Shown in pieces: positions 18,014-28,075 of a stretch of 64,000 nt of DNA. The position numbers were made by a program, and so were the translations under genes. Below the pieces are notes generated by a model that saw only the letters and a program-made list of their open reading frames with translations, did no database searches and was not told the DNA's origin. Location of the stretch: positions 1,302,001 to 1,366,000 of the forward strand of contig NZ_CP031843.2 of the NCBI RefSeq assembly GCF_003606325.2, in the 5' to 3' direction. The stretch comes from Bartonella kosoyi. GTDB taxonomy: Bacteria; Pseudomonadota; Alphaproteobacteria; Rhizobiales; Rhizobiaceae. How positions within the stretch are numbered: the first letter of the stretch is position 1; every line of letters begins with the position of its first letter.

Positions 18014-19999
18014 CTATTTTTCATTAAAATGGTTATGAATTTTTTGTGCGATTGCAAGAGAGATTCCTGTCACTTTTTTCAAGTCTTCAAGTGAGGCACC
18101 AGCAACAGCCTTGGCACTTCCAAAATGATGAAGCAATGCACGTTTTCTTGACGGACCGATATTTTCGATTTCATCAAGTGGATTTTTGAATGTTGCTTTT
18201 TTTCGTTTTATTCTATGCGTTCCAATAGCAAAACGATGTGCTTCATCACGCAGACGTTGCAAAAAATAGAGGATAGGATCACGGGGGGGAAGTGTAAAAG
18301 GAGGAATACCTTTTATAAAAAACCGTTCACGTCCCGCATGACGGTCAACACCTTTGGCTATTCCAACAACGGTGATTAGGTTATTCAATTGTAATTCAGC
18401 AAGGATTGTATGCACACTGTTAATTTGTCCTTCACCACCATCGATTAAGATAAGATCAGGCCAAATGGGAAAAAGATCATTCTCTTGATCTTGTCTGTCC
18501 TGACTTTTACTAGGCAAATCATGCTCTTTGATAAGGCGTGAAAATCTTCGTTTAATCACTTCTTTCATCATGCCAAAATCATCACCAGGCGTGATATCTG
18601 TTGAGCGAATGTTGAATTTGCGATATTGATTTTTAACAAATCCCATTTGACCAGCAACAATCATAGCCCCTACAGAATTTGTTCCCATAATATGAGAATT
18701 GTCGTAGACTTCTATACGGCGAGGAAGAAAAGGCAGTTGGAATGTTTTAGCAAGCCCCTGAAGTAATTTTGTATGGGTAGCTGTTTCAGCGAGCTTATGT
18801 TCAAGTGCTTCATGAGCATTGAGAGAGGCGTGGTTAACAAGCGTTTTCCGTTCACCTTGCTTGGGTAAAGAGAGAGACACTTTGTGATTTGCTTTGAGAC
18901 TCAATGCTTCTGTAAGAAGTGTTTTTTCTTCAATTTCTTCAGACAAAAGGATGTTTTTTGGAAGGGGTTTGTCATCGTAAAATTGGGCAAGAAAACTCGC
19001 TAAAATTTCAGTACGGGAAAAAGAGGGATCTGCTTTAGGAAAATAGGCACGGTTTCCCCAATTTTGCCCCATGCGAAAAAAGAACACTTGAATACAAGTC
19101 ATTCCTTCCTTTTGAGCAATTGCAAAGACATCTGCTTCTTTTATCGTTTGAGGATTAATGCCTTGATGGCTTTGTATGTGAGAAAGGGCTGATAAGCGAT
19201 CGCGATAAGAAGCGGCTTGTTCAAAATCAAGATTTTCTGCAGCTTTATGCATAGCTTGAACCATATCATTTTTAACTGATTGATCTTTTCCCGAAAGAAA
19301 CGCTTTTGCGTCTTTCACCAGCTCTTTATAATCACTCTCACTAATTTCATAAGTACAAGGTGCAGAACATCGCTTAATTTGATAAAGCAAACAGGGACGC
19401 GTACGGTTTTCAAAAATTGCATCGGTACAGGTTCGTAATAAAAAAGCGCGTTGCAAAACATGAATTGTTTGTGTCACTGCACCAGCAGAAGCAAAAGGCC
19501 CAAAATAATGCGCTTTTTGTGTTCGAGCACCGCGATGTTTATAAAGTGCAGGGGCTCGATGATCATTTGTGATCATGATATATGGGAAGCTTTTATCATC
19601 ACGGAGTAATACATTAAAATGGGGATGCAATCTTTTGATGAGATTGGCTTCTAAAAGGAGTGCTTCTGTTTCTGTATGGGTAACGATAAATTCCATATGA
19701 TATGTTGCACGAATCATACGGGTAATACGATTATTATGTCCTTTTTCACGTGCATAGTTTGAAACACGTTTTTTAAGATTACGAGCTTTGCCAACGTAGA
19801 GAATATCACCATTTTCACCAATCATTCGGTAAACTCCTGGCTTATGCGGAAGATGTTTAACAAATTCTTGTATGAATTTAACACCTTGGAATTGATTTTT
19901 CTCATTGCTGTGATTGGCATTGCTCCATGTAAGGTTAGAGAGAAAAGAAAGCTTTTCTCGTTCATTTTCCGGACAATTTATATTATTTTTTAGGATCAT
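18014..19999 (-). CDS. uvrC: excinuclease ABC subunit C
   Basis: UvrC makes both incisions around bulky DNA lesions in nucleotide excision repair, with UvrA and UvrB. Domains in order: GIY-YIG nuclease (about residues 50-130; [10 protein letters not shown]...ILYVGKA), a Cys-containing stretch ([13 protein letters not shown]), the UVR/UvrB-binding motif (about 250-285), the RNase H-like endonuclease domain ([23 protein letters not shown]) and C-terminal helix-hairpin-helices ([17 protein letters not shown]). Length about 661 residues. I chose the ATG at 19999; the frame extends to a TTG at 20011. The unusually long hydrophilic N-terminus before the GIY domain is common in this order. Likely co-transcribed with pgsA. 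Confidence 0.96.
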   Translation of the reverse strand: MILKNNINCPENEREKLSFLSNLTWSNANHSNEKNQFQGVKFIQEFVKHLPHKPGVYRMIGENGDILYVGKARNLKKRVSNYAREKGHNNRITRMIRATYHMEFIVTHTETEALLLEANLIKRLHPHFNVLLRDDKSFPYIMITNDHRAPALYKHRGARTQKAHYFGPFASAGAVTQTIHVLQRAFLLRTCTDAIFENRTRPCLLYQIKRCSAPCTYEISESDYKELVKDAKAFLSGKDQSVKNDMVQAMHKAAENLDFEQAASYRDRLSALSHIQSHQGINPQTIKEADVFAIAQKEGMTCIQVFFFRMGQNWGNRAYFPKADPSFSRTEILASFLAQFYDDKPLPKNILLSEEIEEKTLLTEALSLKANHKVSLSLPKQGERKTLVNHASLNAHEALEHKLAETATHTKLLQGLAKTFQLPFLPRRIEVYDNSHIMGTNSVGAMIVAGQMGFVKNQYRKFNIRSTDITPGDDFGMMKEVIKRRFSRLIKEHDLPSKSQDRQDQENDLFPIWPDLILIDGGEGQINSVHTILAELQLNNLITVVGIAKGVDRHAGRERFFIKGIPPFTLPPRDPILYFLQRLRDEAHRFAIGTHRIKRKKATFKNPLDEIENIGPSRKRALLHHFGSAKAVAGASLEDLKKVTGISLAIAQKIHNHFNEK

Positions 20000-20292
20000 T
20001 CCGTTTATCAAGAAATTCTTTTTGTTTAACGTATGAAATATTCTTTTTTATTTAATAACGATTATCTATGTCTTTAATAATTTTTGTCCATCAATAACAT
20101 ATTATAGCATAAAAGTGTGATTTTAGAGTGCCTATCTTTCATAAAAAATATGAGAGTTGTTTATTTAAGACAGCTTTATGAACGCGCCAATTGTTTCATT
20201 AAAAATGATTAGAAGAGGAAATCCATAATGATAAGAGGAAAAATTTTCTAAAAGAAAAAATAATAAAGAGTTAACATATTGATTTATAAAGA

Positions 20293-20545
20293 TAATTTAT
20301 CATTGTTGACATTGAATTAAACGCCTGAAAAACGTATGATTCTCTCATTTCAAATCTATACCACCATATTAAAAACCATGTCGCTTGCACGTTAAAAGTG
20401 GGGAGAGCCGAGTGGAGTGAAACTGTACAAGAAAAGACTGAAAATTCCTCTTGTGAACCGTCTCAAGTTCCAAGCGCTATCGCAACATTGAGGGCTGAAG
20501 AATGTATGAAGGTACCAACTTGCTCTTTATATAAGGCTTAAAGAG
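20293..20545 (+). repeat. dispersed intergenic repeat, copy B
   Basis: Member of the intergenic family, plus orientation. The blocks CTTGCACGTTA, GTGGGGAGAGCCGAGTGG, TGAACCGTCTCAAGT, GCGCTATCGCAACATTG, GAGGGCTGAAG and CCAACTTGCTC are in the same order and spacing as in copies A and D. It occupies much of the 700-bp gap between uvrC and rlmJ (both minus strand). The rest of that gap (20000-20292 and 20546-20700) is AT-rich with no recognisable gene. Confidence 0.8.
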
Positions 20546-20700
20546 GTTAGTGCAATAGCTTTATTGTTCTATAATTCACGAAATCGTTATAAGCTTATCA
20601 TTATTATATTATATGTTGATATTATCTAAAAAATAATAGAGGCTTGCCACCTTTGTATCTTACGAAAGGGTATTTTTTAGGGAAAACGTAAGAGCAAAGT

Positions 20701-21561
20701 CTAATTTAAATGTTCTTTTTGAAGCCACTTGTGCGTTATTTGAGCATTTTCATCTTGTCCAAGACAATTGATAAGAAAGGGACTGAGTTTTTTAATTTCG
20801 TTTTCCAAAAGGTAGGGAGGGTTGATAATAATCATTCCACTTCCATTCATTGTTGGTGAACTTGATTTTTTTCGGATACGCATTTCAAGCTGTAAAATTT
20901 TAGGAATCCCTGTTTTGTAAAGCGTATCAAGAAAACTTTCAATTTCTTTATCATGTTTAACAGGATACCATAAAGCATAGATTCCTGCAGAAAAACGGCG
21001 ATAGGCTTTCATTAATCCCTCAATAAGGCGGGAAAATTCTCCAGTTTTTTCAAAGGGAGGGTCCACAAGGATAAACCCGCGTTTTTCTTTTGGTGGTAAA
21101 TGAGCATTTAAGGAAAGCCAACCATCCAAATGCAGAACTTTTGTTTGATAATCGCCAGCAAAATTTTTTGCTAAAATATGATAATCTTCATTGTGCAATT
21201 CTATTGCGGTGAGGCGATCTTGTTTCCGTAATAATTGACGAATAAGAACAGGAGACCCAGGATAAAATACAATTTCTTTTTCCCCTTTATTGAGGGTATC
21301 AATGATATCACACCATGGATAAAGCAGAGCTCTCAAATCTTCAGGGATCGGCGTTGAAAAAATTCGTTGCACACCTTCGCGCCATTCTCCTGTTTTATGG
21401 GCTTCTAAAGAAGAGAGGTCATAAATACCAATACCAGCATGGGTATCTATAACGCGAAAAGCTTTTTCTTTACGTTTGAGATACTCTACAATACGCATGA
21501 CAATAATGTGTTTAAAAACATCAGCAAAATTGCCAGCATGGTAAATATGCCGATAATTCAT
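20701..21561 (-). CDS. rlmJ: 23S rRNA (adenine-2030-N6)-methyltransferase
   Basis: RlmJ (YhiR family) methylates A2030 in 23S rRNA using SAM. The N-terminus MNYRHIYHAGNFADVFKH is characteristic, the SAM-binding region includes VIDTHAGIGIYDL, and the catalytic N6-adenine motif is DPPFE (ILVDPPFEKTGEF). Length is 286 residues from the ATG at 21561, which begins exactly at the conserved start; the frame continues upstream for 15 codons without a family match. It stands alone on the minus strand, flanked on both sides by repeat-bearing spacers. Confidence 0.95.
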   Translation of the reverse strand: MNYRHIYHAGNFADVFKHIIVMRIVEYLKRKEKAFRVIDTHAGIGIYDLSSLEAHKTGEWREGVQRIFSTPIPEDLRALLYPWCDIIDTLNKGEKEIVFYPGSPVLIRQLLRKQDRLTAIELHNEDYHILAKNFAGDYQTKVLHLDGWLSLNAHLPPKEKRGFILVDPPFEKTGEFSRLIEGLMKAYRRFSAGIYALWYPVKHDKEIESFLDTLYKTGIPKILQLEMRIRKKSSSPTMNGSGMIIINPPYLLENEIKKLSPFLINCLGQDENAQITHKWLQKEHLN

Positions 21562-21814
21562 GGAAAAAACTCTATCATATGGATAACTGTATCGGGTTAT
21601 TAGCATAGAATAATAGAATTGATATCTACAAAAATTTTCTTGTAGAAATTAAATAAGCCCCTCATCAAAAAATGATACACATAAAATATAAATATCACGG
21701 GAGCACTTATTTCATTAAAATTTTAAATCTTTTATATGAAAGTTGAACAAGAAGAGGGCAAACATTTCAATGGAAGCTCTTTATTGAATAAAGATGAAAG
21801 CGAGCATCGTCATA

Positions 21815-21940
21815 TCCCTAATATTGCAACTTATTTGCTAGCGTCTTTGACACTTGAGCTGGTCTATAAAAGCCATTTTAATCATTTTGATCTCTCTATG
21901 CTAACCTTGTTTGTGATGTGCAAGTGAATGATTTTTATAA
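21815..21940 (-). repeat. dispersed intergenic repeat, copy F
   Basis: Minus-orientation, partial and decayed member. Reading the plus strand it shows CTAATATTGCAAC, ACACTTGAGCTGGTCTATAA and TTGTGATGTGCAAGTG. These match the reverse complements of the CTATCGCAACATTG, TGAACCGTCTCAAGT and CTTGCACGTTACAAG blocks in order. The short open frame here (21736-21927) falls on this repeat and is probably not a gene. Confidence 0.5.
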
Positions 21941-22674
21941 ATGAATACATTTTACACGTTAATAAAACATATTTCCAGATATGATCACACGCACAAATGT
22001 TGCCTCATATGCATTTTGAGTGAGTGCATATTGCGGTATCACACTTAATATTTAGAAAAGTACGATGTCGCATCTTTAAAAATGTGACTGATTTATTGAC
22101 GATGATCATTTCTCATATTGCTTATGAAAAATCGATAACAGGATTCCTGCAACACAAAGAATTATCAAAAATATTATTCGTAAGAGATGAATGTTGAGGA
22201 AACTTTAATGTTCAATGATGTGTCAAAGAAAGCAGTTTCAGAGAATATACTTTCGAAAAATTTTCAGATACATGTAAATTTTTTTTATAGAAGGTGATGA
22301 TATTAGTCTCATGGGTAAAGTTGATTGCAAAGAGATATTTACAGTTTCATGGATGAAACCGTTTTTAAAAGGAAAGATATTGGATACAATCTTTGCAGGA
22401 AGATGAGTTGTCCAAAGGATCATATAAAGTTCCTTTAGAAAAGTTTTTAAGCCTTTCGGGCTTTGGAGAAAGTTGTTTATAATTTTTGAATAGTTTGATA
22501 TCCTAAAAAGAGATGAGAGGATAAAAGTTCGTTTACACCGTTTACGTTAAAAAACGTGTGATTGCTTTTAAGTTAAGAAAAAAATATATAAGGAGGATAT
22601 GATATTTGATATCTTCTTCAAAGAAAGCATGAATAAGTGAGATAGCATTTAAAAGCATAGAGTTAGAGAGAATA
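21941..22674. other. long intergenic region upstream of tatA
   Basis: AT-rich spacer with no gene I can support. In related Rhizobiales scpA/scpB commonly precede tatA; I could not recognise scpB remnants. Short open stretches around 22360-22470 carry codon-like sequence broken by stops and could be decayed coding DNA of unknown origin. Confidence 0.3.
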
Positions 22675-22986
22675 ATGGGTAATATTTTTTCACCGACACA
22701 TTTAATTATAATTTTATTGCTTATTTTATTGCTTTTCGGGCGTGGTAAAGTTTCTGAATTAATGGGCGATGTTGCTAAGGGAATTAAAGCTTTTAAAAAG
22801 AATATGAAGGAAGAAGAGGAGAGCATTGAGGATAAGGTTGAAATAACTGATACTTCTCAAGTAATTAGTGGAGAATCTCAACAATATCAGCCATTATCGG
22901 TAAAACATGTAGCAACACGCAGAAAGACTCCCTCTCACTCTAAAAGAGGAAAGGCATCTGTTGCTAAAAAACAGCGTGTCAAATAA
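22675..22986 (+). CDS. tatA: twin-arginine translocase subunit TatA
   Basis: TatA oligomerises to form the pore through which folded proteins with twin-arginine signals cross the inner membrane. The 103-residue product has one N-terminal helix (about residues 7-22, [16 protein letters not shown]). The Phe-Gly hinge and an amphipathic helix ([18 protein letters not shown]) follow, then a charged tail. The FG motif is typical. The tail is longer and more basic than in many TatA proteins. It is first gene of tatA-tatB-tatC; 71 bases separate it from tatB. Confidence 0.94.
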   Translation: MGNIFSPTHLIIILLLILLLFGRGKVSELMGDVAKGIKAFKKNMKEEEESIEDKVEITDTSQVISGESQQYQPLSVKHVATRRKTPSHSKRGKASVAKKQRVK

Positions 22987-23057
22987 TAAACGTATTAAAT
23001 AACAAAAACTTTATCATCATTGTGCATTATTTTTTATGAGGAAGTCGAGTATAAGCG

Positions 23058-23492
23058 ATGTTTGGGATTGATGGACCAGAGCTTGTCGTGATCTTACTTG
23101 TTCTCATCATTGTCGTTGGACCGAAAGATTTACCTAAAATACTCAAGACAATCGCAAGGGTAAGAGCTTATATGCATTCAACAGCAAATGAACTTCGTCA
23201 CCAGTTTGATGATGTAATAAAACAAATTGAGAGCGATGATTTGCAAAAAACATGTTCGGATATGAACGATTCAAGCGAGAAGTTGGCAGAAACTTTTGAT
23301 CCCACTCAAAATACATTAGAGGATATCCACGATAATTGGGATGTTAAGACAACACACCATAAATCAAAAAAAGATAAAGAAATTTTGGAATGTGATCAAA
23401 AGGTAATCAAGAAAGATAGGACAGTCTCTCGTGCTTCTCATCACCTTGAAAGCATTTCTATTGCTTCTAAAGATAAAAAAGATGTCTCATGA
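23058..23492 (+). CDS. tatB: twin-arginine translocase subunit TatB
   Basis: TatB works with TatC as the receptor for twin-arginine signal peptides. The start MFGIDGPELVVILLVLIIV with the conserved Glu at residue 8, followed by the GPKDLPKILKTIARV hinge and amphipathic helix, identifies TatB rather than TatA. The rest (to residue 144) is a charged, low-complexity tail. Its stop overlaps the tatC start (ATGA), implying coupled translation. Confidence 0.94.
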   Translation: MFGIDGPELVVILLVLIIVVGPKDLPKILKTIARVRAYMHSTANELRHQFDDVIKQIESDDLQKTCSDMNDSSEKLAETFDPTQNTLEDIHDNWDVKTTHHKSKKDKEILECDQKVIKKDRTVSRASHHLESISIASKDKKDVS

Positions 23493-24271
23493 ATGTAAAA
23501 AAAGATGAAGTTGATGCCAATATGGCACCCCTTTTAGAACATTTCATTGAACTTCGTCAGCGAATTATTTGGGTTTTGGTTGCATTTATGATCGCTTTTA
23601 TGATGTGTTTTCTTGTTAAAGATTATATCTTGAATTTTTTACTATGGCCGTATCAATGGGCAATGAAAATAGCAGGAGGGTATCCTGAGAATATTCGTTT
23701 GCAATCAACGCAGGTATGGGAAACTTTTTTAACAAAGATGAAACTTGCTGTTTTTGGAGGAATTATTTTATCTTTTCCCTATACAGCTTTTCAATTCTAT
23801 AGTTTTATTGCACCAGGGCTTTATAAAAATGAGCGCAGGGCTTTTTTGCCTTTTCTCATTGGTGGTCCTATTTTATTTTGTATTGGAGGAGCGTTTGTTT
23901 ATGCTCTATTGGCGCCCATAATACTATGGTTTAGCCTTTCTCAACAATTTCTTCCAGATGCTCAATTAAAGATAGAGTTTGTCGTGCGTATTTCTGATTA
24001 TTTGGGCTTTATGACGTCGTTTATCCTCATTTTTGGTTTGATTTTTCAATTGCCTCTTGTCATCAGTCTTTTAACAAAAGTTAGACTTTTAACGTCCCAT
24101 GATTTGGTGTCTAAACGAAAATGGGCTATTCTGCTCTCTTTTATTATTGCAGCAATGATAACGCCGTCGGATTTTTTTACGATGTTTGCAGTCGCTTTAC
24201 CAACGATAGCGCTTTATGAGGTCTCAATTTTAATGGCTTATGGTATAGAAAAGAGAAGAAAATCCGCTTAA
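23489..24271 (+). CDS. tatC: twin-arginine translocase subunit TatC
   Basis: Core receptor of the Tat system, with six membrane helices. Family hallmarks are the N-terminal PLLEHFIELRQRIIW, the periplasmic FIAPGLYKNERRAFLPF segment (with the conserved Pro and Glu) and the C-terminal MITPSDFFTMFAVALPTI. The length of 260 residues is normal. The ATG at 23489 overlaps the tatB stop. It is followed after 77 bases by serS, as is common in this order. Confidence 0.97.
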   Translation: MNVKKDEVDANMAPLLEHFIELRQRIIWVLVAFMIAFMMCFLVKDYILNFLLWPYQWAMKIAGGYPENIRLQSTQVWETFLTKMKLAVFGGIILSFPYTAFQFYSFIAPGLYKNERRAFLPFLIGGPILFCIGGAFVYALLAPIILWFSLSQQFLPDAQLKIEFVVRISDYLGFMTSFILIFGLIFQLPLVISLLTKVRLLTSHDLVSKRKWAILLSFIIAAMITPSDFFTMFAVALPTIALYEVSILMAYGIEKRRKSA

Positions 24272-24348
24272 GAAAAGTGTATATTTTTATGCGATGAGAA
24301 ATGAATAAAAACGATATAGAATAAAAACAATATAAATGAGGAATTTTA

Positions 24349-25626
24349 ATGCTTGATATTAAGTGGATTCGCGAAAATCCTGAAGAATTAGATAAAGCGC
24401 TCGTAAGGAGAGGCCTTGAGCCACAAGCCGAAAGGTTAATACAACTTGATCTTGCACGCCGATCCCATGTTGCTAAGGTCCAATTGGCACAGGAACGTCG
24501 CAATGCGATTTCAAAGGAAATAGGACAAGCTTTAGCTACATCTGATCAGCAAATGGCTGAACGGCTTAGAGCTGAAGTTGAAGAGCTTAAAGTCTTTCTT
24601 TCTTCTGCAACAGGGGAAGAAAAAAAGCTGACGGAAAGTCTTGAAAAAATTCTTTCAGCACTTCCCAATATTCCATTGGATGATGTTCCAGAAGGTAAAG
24701 ATGAAAGTGATAATGTCGTCATTCGACATTTTGGAACACCTCCAACCTTTAATTTTACACCAAAGGAGCATTTTGATCTTGGTCAAGATCTCAAGCAGAT
24801 GAACTTTGAGCGCGCTAGTCGTTTGTCTGGAACACGTTTTACGGTGCTTTCAGGAGCGTTAGCACGGCTAGAACGAGCATTGGGACAATTTATGCTTGAT
24901 GTGCATGTTAATGAGCATGGTTATACAGAAGTTTCTGTGCCTCTTCTTGTTCGTGATGAGATTGTTTACGGAGCAGCCCAATTGCCGAAGTTTGCTGAAG
25001 ATCTCTTTCAGACAACAGATGGCCGATGGCTTATTTCCACAGCAGAAGTGCCATTAACGAACTTGGTCAACGATGAAATTCTTGAAATATCAGATTTGCC
25101 ACTGCGATTTTCTTCTTTATCTCCCTGTTTTCGTTCAGAGGCGGGAGCTGCTGGTCGTGATACACGCGGTATGTTGCGTCAGCACCAATTTTGGAAGGTA
25201 GAAATGGTCTCGATTACCAGTGAAGAGCAGTCTCTCATTGAATTGGAACGTATGACAGAATGTGCAGAAGATATCTTAAAACGACTAGGTCTGCCTTTTC
25301 GCACAGTAGTTCTTTCTACGGGGGATATGGGGTTTGCAGCACGTAAAACTTATGACATTGAGGTTTGGCTTCCCGGCCAAGAATGTTATCGTGAAATTTC
25401 TAGTTGTTCTGTTTGTGGAGACTTTCAAGGTCGTCGTATGAACGCTCGCTATCGTAAAGAAGGCGATAAAAAATTGCATTTTATTCATAGTCTTAATGGT
25501 TCTGGTACGGCTGTTGGCCGTTGTCTTATTGCTGTGCTTGAAAATTATCAACAGGCTGATGGGTCAATTATTGTTCCAGATGTTTTACAACCCTATATGG
25601 GAGGCATGCGTTGTATTACTGCTTAA
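24349..25626 (+). CDS. serS: seryl-tRNA synthetase
   Basis: Class II synthetase charging tRNA-Ser (and tRNA-Sec where present). The N-terminal coiled-coil tRNA-binding arm spans about residues 1-105 ([18 protein letters not shown]). Motif 2 is [21 protein letters not shown] and motif 3 [16 protein letters not shown]. At 425 residues it is full length. The ATG is preceded by AATGAGGAA. It lies between tatC and pcm, but surE, which usually follows serS in related genomes, is absent (only 123-135 bases to pcm). Confidence 0.97.
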   Translation: MLDIKWIRENPEELDKALVRRGLEPQAERLIQLDLARRSHVAKVQLAQERRNAISKEIGQALATSDQQMAERLRAEVEELKVFLSSATGEEKKLTESLEKILSALPNIPLDDVPEGKDESDNVVIRHFGTPPTFNFTPKEHFDLGQDLKQMNFERASRLSGTRFTVLSGALARLERALGQFMLDVHVNEHGYTEVSVPLLVRDEIVYGAAQLPKFAEDLFQTTDGRWLISTAEVPLTNLVNDEILEISDLPLRFSSLSPCFRSEAGAAGRDTRGMLRQHQFWKVEMVSITSEEQSLIELERMTECAEDILKRLGLPFRTVVLSTGDMGFAARKTYDIEVWLPGQECYREISSCSVCGDFQGRRMNARYRKEGDKKLHFIHSLNGSGTAVGRCLIAVLENYQQADGSIIVPDVLQPYMGGMRCITA

Positions 25627-25644
25627 TTTTGGGAAAGGAAAAAC

Positions 25645-25704
25645 AATATGCGTTTATTGCAAAGAGGGAATACTATGCAAACGCAAGAGGTTTTGCCATT
25701 GTAA
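25645..25704 (+). pseudogene. possible surE remnant between serS and pcm
   Basis: The spacer after serS has AAAGGAAAAACAAT followed by an ATG and a 19-codon frame whose start (MRLL) resembles the MRIL start of SurE, then stops. In related Rhizobiales the order is serS-surE-pcm. A deletion that kept the surE translation start is a plausible reading, but the similarity is only four residues plus position, so this is a weak call. Confidence 0.25.
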
Positions 25705-25761
25705 AAGAAGTAGTTTGTAGGGACAATAAAAATGCATCTCCATTAGAGAGTGAATAATACT

Positions 25762-26421
25762 ATGGAGCAAAAGGGTATTTTGCAATTTCGTGAGGAGTTG
25801 GCTGCTCTTGTACTGAAAATGCGTAGCAAAGGCATTGATGACGTGCGATTTTTTTCGGCATTAGAGAAAATTCCACGTCAACAATTTGTTTCTGCTCCGT
25901 GGTTTAATAGTGCTTATGATAATAAAGTTATTCCTATAGAGTGTGGGGAATATATGGAACGTTTGGAAGAACAGCTCTTGATTCTTTCAGCACTATCATT
26001 GAAAAAAAAGCATCGTGTCTTAGAAATTGGTACAGGCACTGGCTTTTGTACTGCTCTTATGGCATGCTTAAGTGATCGTGTTACAACGGTTGATCGTTAT
26101 AAAACGCTTGTTGATTTAGCACGCCAAAAATTCCAAAGTTTGGATATTGAAAATATTGTTATACGGCAGAGTGATGGAAGTCATAATGTGGCAGGTTTGG
26201 GATCATTTGATCGCATTCTTATTTGGCCATCACGTTTTGATGAACCCAAGGAATTTTTAGAACTTTTAGCTGAGAATGGAATTCTCATTCAGGCGATAGG
26301 ACCTGATGAAGGGGTACAAACGGTGACGCGCTATACAAAAATTGGGAGTCGATTTGAGTGTCTAGAACTGTTTCAAGTGCGTTATCAACCTTTTATTAAA
26401 GGTATTGCGGAGAGACTTTAA
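25762..26421 (+). CDS. pcm: protein-L-isoaspartate O-methyltransferase
   Basis: Uses SAM to methylate L-isoaspartyl residues so that damaged proteins can be repaired. The SAM motif I is VLEIGTGTGFCTALMA (about residues 88-103). The PCMT signature region around FVSAPWFNSAYDN is present in the N-terminal third. About 219 residues, normal length. I chose the ATG at 25762; an in-frame GTG at 25750 is an alternative, with GAGAG serving as SD. In other bacteria pcm often pairs with surE and a LysM/M23 lipoprotein; the latter follows here. Confidence 0.93.
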   Translation: MEQKGILQFREELAALVLKMRSKGIDDVRFFSALEKIPRQQFVSAPWFNSAYDNKVIPIECGEYMERLEEQLLILSALSLKKKHRVLEIGTGTGFCTALMACLSDRVTTVDRYKTLVDLARQKFQSLDIENIVIRQSDGSHNVAGLGSFDRILIWPSRFDEPKEFLELLAENGILIQAIGPDEGVQTVTRYTKIGSRFECLELFQVRYQPFIKGIAERL

Positions 26422-26588
26422 TTTTTAAAGTTTAAGAAAGAGCGCAAATTATTTCACTTTTTATTTTCCATTAAATTCATTTTGATCTTAATTAAAGATA
26501 TTTATGAATAAAGCATCACATTTTAACCCTTCGGTAATTTAAAAAAGCTTTAATGGAGTAAGTTGAGTATTGATGAGTGAGCAAAACG

Positions 26589-27758
26589 ATGTGTTTAAAA
26601 GCTTTGGATAATATTTTCCGGCATAATTTTCAGAGAATAACTTTTTTAGCGGTGGTAACGATTGTTGCTGGTTGTAGTTCTGGTTCACAACGTTTTTCCA
26701 ATATTGTCTCTCATCATAGGGTATCATCTCAATCAAATATAGCGAACTCTATGTCTACAGATCCGGGAATGTTATCGTATGGCGGAGAAATGATACAAAG
26801 TACTGAATTGCCCCCTGTAGAACCAAGTGATGATTCGTGGATTGATGATAATTCTCCACAGCAAGATAGGGGAGCTCCTTCTAATGGTCGTATTATGGGG
26901 GCTCCTCCACGTAACCTTGGAACACTTTCCCGTTCACAAATGGATAGCTCTCCTATTTTTAGGCAGAACTCTTATATTGTCCAGAGTGGAGATACACTCC
27001 TAAGTATTGCACGACAAGTAGGGGTTAGTGTTGAGGCGTTAAAATCAGCAAATGGTATAAACAGCAATTCCATTTATATTGGTCAGGTTCTTGTGCTTCC
27101 AAGCAGACGTGCATTAGCAACTTCAAAAGTGCCCAGTTATAACGATTGGGCAGTGTCAAAAGCAGAATCTTCATTCCAATCTCAAATGACGTCTTCTACA
27201 AAGCATAAGAAAGCTTCACCTATATATAAAGCTCCTGTAACAACGCCACTTTCTACACAGGTGAACAGATCAAATTCTGAAAAAAATTCTTCTCAACAGA
27301 CGATGCAATTGAACCATGAATCTGATTTATCAAGTACCGTTACACGTACAGATAATATTAAGACGCCGCAAGCCACAGGGATTTCTAAGATGCGTTGGCC
27401 GGTACGAGGGCGTTTATTAAGCCAGTTTGGTCAAAAAAAAGGAACCATAATGAATCGAGGAATAGATATTGCTGTACCTGAAGGATCATCGGTAAAGGCA
27501 GCGGAAAATGGTGTCGTTATTTACGCGGGAGATGGATTAAAAGAGCTGGGTAATGTTGTTATGATTCGACATGAAAATAATATTATCACTATTTATGGAT
27601 GTAATAGTCAGCTTGTTGTTAATAAAGGCCAAAGAATAAGACGCGGTGATGAGATTGCGAAGTCGGGTGTTTCAGGAAATGTTAAAACGCCACGTGTTTA
27701 TTTTGAGATGCGTAAAAATTCGTTACCAGTTGATCCTCTTAAATATTTAGAAAACTAA
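26589..27758 (+). CDS. LysM and degenerate M23 lipoprotein, NlpD/EnvC-like
   Basis: A lipoprotein with a signal ending in the lipobox VAGC (Cys about residue 29). Residues about 130-175 form a LysM peptidoglycan-binding domain (YIVQSGDTLLSIARQ), after which comes a Ser/Thr-rich linker and a C-terminal LytM/M23 domain (about 270-389). The zinc ligands look lost: the usual His before GxDIA is Asn (MNRGIDIAVP), the active-site H-N-S is GCNS, and the final HxH-type FEMR segment has Tyr (VYFEMR). This suggests a non-catalytic amidase activator like NlpD or EnvC, which act at the septum. Starts at 26577 (GTG) and 26589 (ATG) are both possible. Confidence 0.88.
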   Translation: MCLKALDNIFRHNFQRITFLAVVTIVAGCSSGSQRFSNIVSHHRVSSQSNIANSMSTDPGMLSYGGEMIQSTELPPVEPSDDSWIDDNSPQQDRGAPSNGRIMGAPPRNLGTLSRSQMDSSPIFRQNSYIVQSGDTLLSIARQVGVSVEALKSANGINSNSIYIGQVLVLPSRRALATSKVPSYNDWAVSKAESSFQSQMTSSTKHKKASPIYKAPVTTPLSTQVNRSNSEKNSSQQTMQLNHESDLSSTVTRTDNIKTPQATGISKMRWPVRGRLLSQFGQKKGTIMNRGIDIAVPEGSSVKAAENGVVIYAGDGLKELGNVVMIRHENNIITIYGCNSQLVVNKGQRIRRGDEIAKSGVSGNVKTPRVYFEMRKNSLPVDPLKYLEN

Positions 27759-27832
27759 GGGGATTGATGACATTAAATTTAAATAATCTTATAATTTATA
27801 GAAATTTAATGAAAACAATTTATCTTCTTAAA

Positions 27833-28075
27833 TCAATAGCACTCATAAGAACCGTTTAAATTTTCTAAAGCTTCTACTTTCGGTGCTAATTCTGTAATAA
27901 CATGATATTTCCGTTCAATTTGCTCTTGTAGATGATTCAAGATACTAAGCAATGTTTGAGGAGTCGAATAATCAATCTGTTATGTTACTTCTTTTTTCAA
28001 AGCCGATCTCATTTGATAAAGTATTGACGTGTTTCATGGATTTATCATTACGCTCGATCATCGAAAGATATTAGC
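27833..28075 (-). pseudogene. decayed phage antirepressor (Rha/KilAC-like)
   Basis: On the minus strand one frame reads IDYSTPQTLLSILNHLQEQ, then IERKYHVITELAPKVEALE, then NLNGSYECY and a stop. This resembles the KilAC-type C-terminal domain of phage antirepressors (IAELAPKAEALD plus GS). Immediately upstream but in another frame, MIERNDKSMKHVNTLSNEIG looks like the Rha-type N-terminal DNA-binding region. The two parts are out of frame, the middle is deleted and the C-terminus is cut, so the gene is dead. It is a prophage trace next to yajC. The family call rests on remembered consensus patterns. Confidence 0.5.

Noticed and set aside
20298..20341. TTGACA ... TATGAT promoter in repeat copy B
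   Set aside because: Spacer is about 23 bases, too long for a sigma-70 promoter.
21736..21927. 63-codon plus-strand frame upstream of tatA
   Set aside because: Falls on the decayed repeat copy F and has no family match or good ribosome-binding site.
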